NCBI RefSeq assembly: GCF_964340395.1
Contig: NC_135567.1
Location: forward strand, 14,142,806 to 14,187,805
Direction of reading: 5' to 3'
DNA length: 45,000 nucleotides
From: Glandiceps talaboti
Taxonomy: Eukaryota > Hemichordata > Enteropneusta > Spengelidae
Numbering within the stretch: position 1 is the first letter of the stretch; the number at the start of each line of letters is the position of its first letter. The translations under genes were made by a program, and so were the position numbers. The notes beneath the pieces were generated by a model. That model saw only the letters and a program-made list of their open reading frames with translations. It ran no database searches and was not told the DNA's origin. Shown in pieces: positions 36,067-45,000 of the stretch.

Positions 36067-36546
36067 ACATACAAGAAGTCACAGCAGTGTAGAATGGAGA
36101 TATGTAGCATGTTTATATCATGACCATGATTTTGATACTTGTATTACTGAACAAAAAAATCATAAATTCAAACTGATTGCTTGTAAAAATCCACTCAAAC
36201 TGATTGGTCACAGTGGGGAGTAATAACGTACATCAGTCTAATTGGCTATATTCAAATGATGTCAATATGTAATGAGATGAGCACCGGAGCAACATAATTT
36301 ACATAATTTATGAATATGTAAATATCTACAAACAAGCATCATCATGATGATAATTGCCATTATCGTATACCTAGTATTGATTCCAATGCAATTCTATGGA
36401 GAGTATGGACATCGAACACTGGCAATAATTTCCTGTATCAAGCCCTGGCACACTTTGCCCAAATATGTCAAGTGGTGGGATCATCGATATCTGTTCACTC
36501 CGTGATTTGGCTTTGTTAATTTCTTCACTATTTTGACGTTTCTACG

Positions 36547-36552
36547 AATAAA
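36547..36552 (+). terminator. Polyadenylation signal of xylulokinase
   Basis: AATAAA lies 481 bp after the stop codon, giving a plausible 3' UTR of about 0.5 kb. Confidence 0.5.
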
Positions 36553-36634
36553 ATAATCTTTCATGATCAATTTATGTGATTATGTGATTCAAATAATGTT
36601 TCCGTGCCACTACATGGAGTATATGACAACATTT

Positions 36635-36752
36635 TTACGGCCTGGGTATGGGTTTTGCAGACCTCGGTAGTACTGCTTACAGGCCCTCCTAAAGTCGGTC
36701 CCTTCAACTGTACAACCTTGGTCAGCTAAAAACCCATATTCAGGCCATAAAG
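36635..36752. repeat. Small foldback repeat
   Basis: Imperfect arms of about 35 bp: GGCCTGGGTATGGGTTTT on the left and AAAAACCCATATTCAGGCC on the right. Confidence 0.65.
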
Positions 36753-37336
36753 ATTATTTGGCCATGGCTAAATTAATCCGATGCTCATGATAATTGCCAT
36801 TGAAAGCAATCAGTTAGGCAGTGCAGCATAATCACAATATATGAGTACTAAGTGTGGATCCGGGGCCGTATCACCAATGTCTTCCCTGCAATAACCTTGA
36901 CAAACCGGTCACGTGGCTAATAGACCTTAAACCAATTTATTATACCAAACAAAATAATCAACTTTGAACCAGCTTTGGAAAATGCTTCCATTTATTAACA
37001 AACTTGATCTAACAACCAATAGTAGGTTATATGGTAAACGTAATGTCATACACTTATTTAATATTGATGGTGTTTGGCATTCCCTTCCCTTTATTAATAC
37101 TGACAGTAATATGTTTTACAGTGAAGACGCAGTTTCAGGAAAACTTACCATGTAGAATTGTATTTGTGAACTCATCAGAATTTGTAGAGGGGGGGGGGGG
37201 TCACTTTTTTCATGCATGGTAGAGAGGGTGGGTTAGAATTTTTTGTGCAAAGATTTGTGGGGGGGGGGGGGTCTATATTTTTCATGCCTCGGTCTTTTGA
37301 ACCCCCCCCCCCTCGTAATTTCTGTCCAGTCCCTCT
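36753..37336. other. Intergenic, no gene seen
   Basis: AT-rich DNA and three poly-G/C runs (37189-37200, 37260-37271, 37302-37311). No exon is supported. Confidence 0.45.
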
Positions 37337-37465
37337 CTAGAAATTGCGTGCGTCGACAGTAGCGTGTCAAATTGGCTTAGAGGGCATGCTCACCACATAG
37401 TAAGAGATAGGGGAACACCAAATTTTGGTGCATCACTTGAAATGGGCTTAGAGGGCGCACTGCTA
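37337..37465. repeat. 96-bp satellite fragment, about 1.3 copies (locus 3)
   Basis: Same unit as 16965-17326 and 20117-20585, more diverged. Confidence 0.85.
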
Positions 37466-38105
37466 GCCACTTGCATAAATACACCACGGCGGCTTATAGA
37501 AGTTTTCAAATGATAGACTTTAATGAATTAATTACTGAAAAAAATTACTGATTTGAATTATGGTTCCTTAGTACACAACCAAGTGCTACAGAACACTAGC
37601 ATGTTCCACAACCAAAATCAATGTCAACTCATCAATTATCACACAAAATAAGTTTTACTTCCACAAAAATTAATCAATCAATCAATCATTCAATCAAATA
37701 ATCAATCAATCAATCAATTAATCGATTGATCAATCAGTTACATGCTTGCTTATCCATGTGAGGTAACTATTACGTAAAAGGATGTAGGGTTTGGAAACAC
37801 GATTATATATTTTAAACGTTAGAATGTCAAGATGTGACACTACTTTTAGTATAAACTAATATTTGTCCCCCAAATTCATTGACCATCATGCATTGCTATA
37901 AAATACAACCATAGTGAATAAAAAAAGACCCCCCCCCCCCCCCCCCACTGTCTATGATACAATGAGATCTACCTATCTGCCAAAACTAGGGCCGAAACAA
38001 CCAGTTAATTTTTTTTAATAAGGCCTTAGAAGAATGAATGTGGACCCAACAATTTGATTTGTTTTATTATGCTACAGTTACAAAAAATATGTTCATCCAA
38101 TGGTT
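37466..38105. other. Intergenic, no gene seen
   Basis: AT-rich, with an (AATC)n stretch near 37670-37735 and a poly-C run at 37929-37946. Confidence 0.45.
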
Positions 38106-38107
38106 CA

Positions 38108-38268
<161 letters not shown>

Positions 38269-38389
38269 GCACGCAAATTAGTGTCCCACCCCCACTCTTG
38301 TTAGCCATACTCAATCTAGGGGAAATGTTGGCACTTACTACATATACTGGTACAATCCTTACACACTCAACACATCATTGCATGCCAAA

Positions 38390-40834
38390 CAACCACAAAC
38401 TAAATTTATTTTAAATAAACTATTTTATTTTTTCATCATAATCAGAATTTTACAACAATTCAACATCTGTAAAGAGACACCACAACAATAACTTTCTATA
38501 GGAAACCAAATTTTGGTCAGTTCTTGTCGTAACCCATGTTTCCCGCCAAAAAAGTGTCACTTTTTATCATAACCAACATGTTTACCACAAAATATTCTGT
38601 TTTTCATAATTCACACTTTCCACTTCATGTTTTTTCATGAAAGTGTCTTACAAAAACATTTTGAACAGTTCCAGAAGATATTTTTCATGCATGTGGTCCT
38701 ACAAAACACATTACAAATTTACAGCAGTTGCTGACATCATCAGTTTAGGTGACATGTACATAAACTGATGACCTCATCAATACTGGGTTATAACACACTG
38801 ATTGCTGACATCACCACTTTCTGTTTAATTTACATACACATGATTGTTTGTAGAAAATGTACAAAAAAAACTTCGGTGAGAAAATTTTTACAAATAAAAT
38901 GTCTCCTGAAGTGTCGGTCCTTGTCGGTTTTGAACAAAGAGTTTGATTCCTTGACAGAGGTGACACTGAAAAACAGGAAAATGGTACTGTTTCTAACTAG
39001 ACTTTTTGGATTTTTTTCTACATTACAAGATTGGCAACTTGGCTGGTTAGGGCGCCCTCTGGTGAGTGAAATTCACAATCACATGAAAACATGAAATCCA
39101 GCTTCACATTGCATTTCTAAACTACAAAATATACATTTCAACATCTTGATCTTCAAGACAAGAAAATTCATAACTTCAAAAAGACTATCTACATTGCACT
39201 TTTTACATGAAATAATACAAGTATGTAAGTATGTTGCTATGGTAACAACTACAATATATATAATATTGAGGTGGACACTAAACTTTTGTGTTTTATAAAG
39301 ATTAAACTAGGAATTCTATTGGTGAAATGTAATGTACACCTGTTGAAAATGCATTAATATGCAAATGCATAGGAAATGACTAGAATTTACATCAAGCAAA
39401 TATTAGTGCATTTTAGAATATTTGTTCGAAACACTTATTCTGCACTAGTTTTTAGAGTGTAAAATATACAAAAATGTTGACCCCCCCCCCCCCCCCATAT
39501 TCTTGACACTGCATGTTCATAGAAGGCATGCACCAAACATATTCCCTGAACTGCAATCACCAGGTGAATTTTATTTCAACCATTTTCACAAAACTACAAA
39601 TTACAAATATGACAGCATCACCGATAACGTTTGACTAGAGCTTCTAGTCATATTCAGTTGTTGTCACTAGATGGCTTAAGCATTTATACATGGAGTTTTC
39701 CAACAAAAGTCACTGCAAAATTCAAATTTTTTGCAATTGTTGAAATTTTTGGTAAATTTTAGTTTGATTTTGAACAAAACTAAGTGAAGACAACTTCCTG
39801 TCAAAGTTCACAGCAATTTTTTTGTAATTATTGTAAATTTTGGACAAATTTTAGTTCACTAGGTTTAGTTAAAGTTTCACAGCATTTTTTTTTTTGCAAT
39901 TGTTGAAATTTTTACTTCCATTTTGGACACAAACAAGCAGGAGCAATGTATACATAAGGTATTTCAGTGTCGACAACCTCACTCAAGTATTAATTTTGAA
40001 AGAATTGTGTTAAAACGATTTTTTTTTCGGCATTAGCCTCTCTCCTGATAACATTTCATTCAATATGGCATAATAATCAGCAAAGGTTCCTTTTATATTT
40101 CAGTAAATATCTTAAAACTTGGGACATTTTTTTTTCATAATATTAAATTTCTGAAAGTTCACAACATTTGAATTGTTCACACGATAATTTCTGTTATTTT
40201 TTGAATGATTTTAGAAATACAAACAAAATGACATTTAGTAGAAAACATTTTTAAAAAATCTGAAATCGTATTTCATTTTTTGCACACCCTTCATGCAAAG
40301 CTTCTTGAATGTTTTGGAAATCTCAACTCATTTCGTCGTTGACATATTCCCTTTTTTCTTTCTTCAATATATTCAAAAGTTTTGTATTTTTCAAAAGATT
40401 CATGTTTTGAAAAAACCAGGGCTCAAATTTTACAATCAATAAAATTTGTGGTTCAAACACAACAAAACTCTAATTTCAAACAAACGTGAACGTAAATTCA
40501 GGGATAGTTGTTGAAAAGCTCATCTGAATATAATATGAATATTCATGATCTCATCAATATTCATAACGTTGTGAATATGAATTAGCTCAGAAACATTCCC
40601 TTACATCTTATCAATATGCACAAACTTATAAATATTCATACATTCATTAACATAGTTACTTATATTTGTTACAACCTTATGAATATTCATGAGTATTACT
40701 TACATTTTGTTACAAGCTTATGAATATTCATGAGTATTACTTACATTTTGTTACAAACTTATGAATATTCATAAGCATTACTTATAATTTGTTACAAACT
40801 TATGAATATTCACAATCTCATTTATATTTATTAC
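38390..40834 (-). other. Probable 3' UTR of the bZIP gene
   Basis: No gene lies between the bZIP stop codon and here. On the minus strand, AATAAA at 38410-38405 (and another at 38429-38424) is followed by GT-rich sequence (38395-38355), as expected at a cleavage site. An earlier AATAAA (40832-40827), 2-8 bases past the stop, is too close to be the usual one. The extent is inferred. Confidence 0.4.
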
Positions 40835-40845
40835 TTATGTTTTGT
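40675..40845. repeat. 41-bp repeat with TGAATATTCA palindromes, about four copies
   Basis: Unit landmarks CTTATGAATATTCATGAG and TATTACTTACATTTTGTTAC. The last degenerate unit (TATTACTTATGTTTTGTT) covers the stop codon of the bZIP gene, so the end of the coding region and the 3' UTR share the repeat. Related ATGAATATTCAT palindromes continue to about 40540. Confidence 0.85.
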
Positions 40846-43800
40846 TTTGGCCTACGCCTCTGGATGATAGAGTCTCTATGAGTTTCTTTCTCAAGAACTC
40901 TGTATGTGCAGTAAGTTCTTCGATGGTTTCTTTCAGTTTGTTGTTACTTTCCTCCAATTCTACTGCTTTCTGTTCCATCTCAGAGTCTTTCATTTTGCGT
41001 GTTTCGCGCGATCTTTTGGATGCGATGTTGTTTTTATCTCTTCTTTCGCGATATTTGGCAGGCTTTGTCCTAGATGATGTTACTTCAATAACTTTTGATT
41101 TTTTCCTTTCTTCATCATCATCTCCTTCATCGTAATCTTTCTCACGTTTTCTTTTTCTGGGGGTCTTTTCCGATCTGACCACTGCATCTTCTTCATGGGT
41201 AGAAGCATTTGATGTAACAGCATCACAGGCTATTGCATCAAACACTGTCACCTCTTTAGAAGTCTGACTGCTTTCCTCCTATAAAGCAATAAATAAAAAA
41301 AATTCTATGTAAGTTTTTGTACCCAGATATTTACATTTGATATGGCTTTCAAATAAATCTAAAATTTCATCTATAATTTCAAAAAGTTTTGAAAATGAAG
41401 GATAGTGTGGAAATGTGTAAAAAAAAAAAAAAAGGTAGTCTGCAACATGAAAGGTGAATGTCTCAGTTGATCTGACTGTACATTCACAACATAGCACAGT
41501 ACAACACAGCACATTGCACAGCACAACACAGCACAACACAATACAGTACAACATAGCACAACATAGCACAACACAACACAGTACAACATAACATAACACA
41601 ACACAACACAAAAATAAGTAATAGTAAGAGCAAATACATCGAAAAATTTCCCTAAAAAATCTAGCATAACATGGCACAGCACAGCACAACGCAGTACAAC
41701 ACAACACAACACAATACAACACAACACATAAATAAGTAACAGTAAGAGCAAATACATCGAAAAATTTCCCTAAACTTTTTAAAAAATCTAGCATAACATG
41801 GCACAGCACAGCACAACGCAGTACAACATAACATAACACAGCACAACACAACACAACACAACACAACACAACACAAAAATAACAGTACGAGAAAATACAA
41901 AAAATTTCCCTAAAAAAATGTAGCATATTTTGACAAGGACACAAATTCAAACATTTCAATCCTAAAATATATCTCTCAAAATGAAAATAAAACAAAATAT
42001 TCAGAAAAAGCTGAACTGTTACCATCACAAACTTGAGCACAGCAAATATCATTTTCACACAAAAAAATGTTTTGAATATATCCTAGGATGAAAATTTCCG
42101 TCGTTCAGTTTGTCATTTTCTTGACTATGAGGTTCTGTGTTGTGAATTGTGTTTATATATTTTCCTTGCATTGCACAAATCTCAACGAAGCTTGCATCAG
42201 GTTGTGAAACACCTAATTAATTATGCATGCATGGTCGTCATGTCAACTCTAGTGTCATGTAAATGTGTCGCAAGAAAGGAGCTTGAAGGGAGACCTTGAT
42301 AGATGTTGTGAACATCTTGCATCACCCAAAAATATGATCTACGCATCTACTCACTTTTTCCCACCCAAATCTTTCTTAAATTCTCACTTTCTTTTTTGAC
42401 AAGTAAAATTTACAGTTTTCTAGATTTTTTTTGGATAACCTAATTTTTTTTTACAGTTTTCTGGATTTTTTTTGGATAATCTGACTTCATTTTAAACAGG
42501 GTTCACCTAAATTTTGTCACAACCATAATAAGGAAGTACATGTATATTTTGTAGAATTTAATGTTTAGTCAAACATTTTGTGTTTTGGGGGATTTGTTTC
42601 GTATAATCTAACTTTAACAGGTCTTATAGAAATTAATTGTCATCATTGAATATCTGTCAACATTTTAACAGAAAGGTTAAATTATGTTCAAAACTGTGTG
42701 TTTCTCGAATTTTCAACATCAGTGTTGAATTTTTGAAAAGTCAAAATTTATGAATATTTTTGCTTTACTTTAGACAGGTTTCACATAAATAATAGTTTTT
42801 ATCAAATTTCTGTCAAAAATTTACAATGAAATTGAATAATAGTCAAGAATTTCTTGGATTTCTGGAATTTCAAACATCTATGTTCAACAGCGCTGTTACA
42901 GCAATGTTACAGCACTGTTACAGCACTGTTTGTGGTGTATGACTGATCAGAAACACGACTTACCCCCTCAAGGAAAGCAGTCAGATCAGTGAAGGCATCA
43001 AAGAACGTGTCCCCCATGACATCGAAGCCAGGTGAGGGGACAAGATCACCCTCCTCAGTGACTACGTCATTCAGCATAGGGAACAGATCTGATTGGTCGA
43101 CAGCTGCCTTCAAGATGTCCGACTCTGTCACAACGTCAAGTGTAGACAGGTCGGTGTTCCCTGATAGGGTAAAAATAAACATCAAAATTGAACACACTTT
43201 CCCAATTTTTTGGTAAAAATAAACATCAAAATTGAACACACTTTCCCAATTTTTTTCCGAGTGCATGGAAAGCTTATTTATACTTTTACCAGATTTTCCC
43301 TCCTCTGTTACTGGGGTTACCAGACTTTCGCAAAAATACTGCATAATCACCGATATACAAACATTCCATATGAGATATTGCAATAATCATTAACCCTCCC
43401 TCCGGACAACAAAAAGCTAGAGACTACACCAACCTGGTAATTCAACTAACAACCTACATAACTATTCCGTGCAAGATACTGCGACAATTCCAAAATTTTC
43501 ACTCCGTTGTTGCCCTCTCACAAGACAATGTTATCATTATGTACACAACTAGTTACCATGGTAACAAGCCCATCCACACAAATAACCATATGTAAGTATC
43601 ACAGTGGGAGATAATGTAATTAATAATTATTCCTGGACTCTGCATCACCTGATATTATGAATATCAATTGAGTTTATACAAAGAGAAGGTCAAAGGTCGG
43701 TTTGCTGTCACAAATAAGGATAGACACACGTACACCCCTTTTAAAATGTCCCAGATTTTAATTTGTTGGATAAATTTTTCAGCCCTTATTTATTTTCCTT

Positions 43801-44241
43801 ATAAAACATTACCTATATGTATACGTATATTTCTGAAGCCCTCTCTCCGAGTTTATGATGTAAGAAAATATTTCTAAGAAATACATTTTTAATAGAAATA
43901 CATATTCATTTCTTTTATAATATTTTCATGTATAATGAGTATTTCTATGAATTTGGTCTAAAATAAAGTTGAAAATGCCAAAAATTTAGACAAAGGTACA
44001 AATTTTAGTCAAATAATTTGGCGGGAAAGTGACTGTACAGTCTGCAATTTGTGTGAAGATAATCCATCTAGTTCTTATCACAAATATCCTTGGAATAAAA
44101 CTTTAAATTTTGCAGTTTGTATTTTCTGTTGTTTGTTTGTTTGTGGTTGCTTGTCTACATGTTTGTTTGTTGTTTGTTCTCACCTGTGTCAAATAGGCCA
44201 CTTGGCCGTATGATCCAACGTAAGGAATTCCTTGAGGCCAT
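40835..44241 (-). CDS. bZIP transcription factor (C/EBP-PAR-NFIL3-like basic region)
   Basis: Minus-strand coding exons: 44241-44184 (ATG in GCCATGG context, GTGAGA donor, phase 1), 43160-42964 (ATCAG acceptor, GTAAGT donor, phase 0) and 41278-40835 (stop TAA at 40837-40835). This model gives 232 aa. The middle exon is acidic and hydrophobic (NTDLSTLDVV, DLFPMLNDVV, FFDAFTDL), like an activation domain. The last exon has a basic region (YRERRDKNNIASKRSRETRK) and a leucine zipper with heptads through LEESNNKLKETIEELTAH. NN-A-KRSR is typical of PAR/CES-2/NFIL3 factors and YR-RR--NNIA of C/EBP. A relation to fly Xrp1 or CHOP-like stress factors is possible but not shown. The start is uncertain because another frame is open in the first exon (see the upstream ORF). 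The 5' end lies beyond the window or further right. Confidence 0.8.
41470..41935. repeat. (ACAAC/GCACA)n pentanucleotide repeat inside a larger repeat
   Basis: CACAACACA-type pentamers in bZIP intron 2. They are interrupted three times by a unique-looking block (landmarks AGAGCAAATACATCG, AAAAATTTCCCTAAA and TCTAGCATAACATGGCAC), giving a higher-order unit of about 120-145 bp. The long Cys/Val/Leu frame on the minus strand is an artefact. Confidence 0.9.
41936..42963. other. bZIP intron 2, remainder
   Basis: AT-rich with poly-T tracts. No exon is supported. Confidence 0.5.
43169..43256. repeat. Two-copy 43-bp tandem duplication beside the middle bZIP exon
   Basis: Copies share TAAAAATAAACATCAAAATT and GAACACACTTTCCCAATTTT. 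It lies directly upstream, on the sense strand, of the exon 43160 acceptor. Confidence 0.9.
43552..43565. promoter_or_regulatory. Perfect X-box palindrome, GTTACCATGGTAAC
   Basis: Matches the RFX-family X-box consensus (GTNRCC-N-RGYAAC type) as a perfect 14-bp palindrome, in intron 1 of the bZIP gene. A near-perfect site is at 39233-39246 (GTTGCTATGGTAAC). Confidence 0.45.
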
Positions 44242-44488
44242 GGCTGGGAACGCTATGAGAAGTATGAGGGGTTTCCAACCAGTCGACCAAATTATCCAAA
44301 TCCATCGCTGTTACACTTTCCATGTTGTTGTCAATCAAAGTTACTACGCTGTCTGATAGCATATCGGTGGATGATGTTGTTATGGCAACAAAAGGCTCGT
44401 TTTCACTTAGACGCTGAATGTTGATGTCTGCTCTTCGGCACAAATCGAGATGGTATCCTTCCACGGTGATGTTACTTGCCTACGGCGC
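44184..44488 (-). other. First visible bZIP exon, two overlapping frames
   Basis: Acceptor TTTTAG before 44488 and donor ACAG|GTGAGA at 44184. The exon has four ATGs. The first three (44362, 44323 and 44308, approximate for the last two) share one frame that ends at TGA 44191-44189. The fourth (44241) opens the frame that continues into the bZIP exons. A second possible acceptor AG ends at 44480. Confidence 0.65.
44189..44362 (-). CDS. Overlapping upstream ORF of the bZIP gene (57 aa)
   Basis: It starts MLSDSVVTL at 44362 and ends at TGA 44191-44189, overlapping the probable bZIP start (44241) by 53 nt in a different frame. The peptide is acidic with MDLDNLVDWLET. Two further in-frame ATGs have strong context (A or G at -3, G at +4). 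The frame is open upstream to 44479, so it could instead be the tail of another isoform's N-terminus. Confidence 0.45.
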   Translation of the reverse strand: MLSDSVVTLIDNNMESVTAMDLDNLVDWLETPHTSHSVPSHGLKEFLTLDHTAKWPI

Positions 44489-44499
44489 CTAAAATGAAA

Positions 44500-45000
44500 A
44501 TATTATCACATGTCAGTATTCTCCTAAATTATCAAATTCGTATGACTGTTCTACTTGTCGTGCACTGTTTATTTTCCCGCCGAAGACTAGCTGGAAATGC
44601 TAGACTAAACTCGATTCTGACAGGGATGTGCAAGACTAGAATTGGGTATTGGAACTTGTACTGCAAGCAAAACGTTCTATCCTTCGAGAACCCTATTTTC
44701 AACCCCTCCCCCGCCCCCCTTCATTACAGAATAGGTCTTTTCTTGTTTTGTATATTTGTTTTGTTTTGTTTTGTTTGCTTGTTTGTTTATTTGTTGCTGC
44801 TGCTGCTGCTGTTGTTGTTGTTGTTGGTTTGTTGTTTTTGTTTTGATTTTATGTTGTTGTTTTTTTGAAGGGGGCTAAGTTGACTTTATGTCTGGGAATA
44901 AGCGGCAGTGTAATAATACGATGGCGACAAAAGGTTCGAACTTCAAGGTGACAGTACTATTACTACGTATATCCCACACTTTACCAAGAATCTAAGACAC
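44500..45000. other. 5' side of bZIP gene, no exon assigned
   Basis: Contains a poly-C patch (44703-44719), a (GTTT)/(GCT)n/(GTT)n tract (44755-44860) and unique sequence at 44880-45000. If an intron precedes 44488, the first exon is here or outside the window. Confidence 0.4.

Noticed and set aside
41279-42058. 259-codon Cys/Val/Leu-rich minus-strand ORF resembling a membrane protein
   Set aside because: Product of the ACAAC/GCACA pentanucleotide repeat in bZIP intron 2; it has no start context or conserved features.
44380-44960. Short similarity between the bZIP exon (near 44385-44402) and 44925-44942
   Set aside because: About 16 of 18 bases match, too short and isolated to call a duplication.

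Overview
The window is nuclear DNA from an animal, most likely a marine invertebrate. The genes are split by GT-AG introns, several are C2H2 zinc-finger genes (one with a ZAD-like zinc-binding module), and the one clear housekeeping gene is an animal-type xylulokinase in 16 coding exons. The spaces between are AT-rich and full of minisatellites, tetranucleotide microsatellites, foldback MITEs and a tRNA-derived SINE. The phylum (lophotrochozoan, hemichordate, cephalochordate and so on) cannot be fixed from the sequence alone.

Layout. 1-9051: two zinc-finger genes in tandem on the minus strand. The first (1-1823) runs off the left edge; the second (5751-9051) is complete. Between them lie a foldback element, a 49-bp minisatellite of about 30 copies, and a MITE. 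9052-15700: gene-poor, with degenerate tandem repeats and one weak small-ORF candidate. 15928-19492: a third, related zinc-finger gene on the plus strand. 19493-23130: a G-rich minisatellite, a 96-bp satellite, a SINE and a MITE. 23131-36066: xylulokinase (XYLB-like) on the plus strand, 529 aa, followed by a polyadenylation signal. 36600-38300: repeats. 38400-44488: a minus-strand bZIP transcription factor gene with a probable long 3' UTR; its 5' end lies outside the window.

How the genes relate. The three zinc-finger genes are paralogs. Each has a phase-0 intron and then an exon that opens with the same roughly 45-residue unit (core GCSVF, then SEDG/SKDG, then LGSE/FGSE), then a long acidic low-complexity stretch, then C2H2 fingers. 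I do not recognise the shared unit as a named domain. XYLB phosphorylates D-xylulose and has no visible functional link to its neighbours.

Most notable: the shared domain of the zinc-finger family; a 57-codon upstream ORF that overlaps the probable bZIP start out of frame, an arrangement like ATF4 translational control; tandem duplications that straddle exon-intron boundaries at four separate exons, leaving decayed exon ends with intact or near-intact splice sites in the introns; and repeated RFX X-box-like palindromes, several inside coding sequence.
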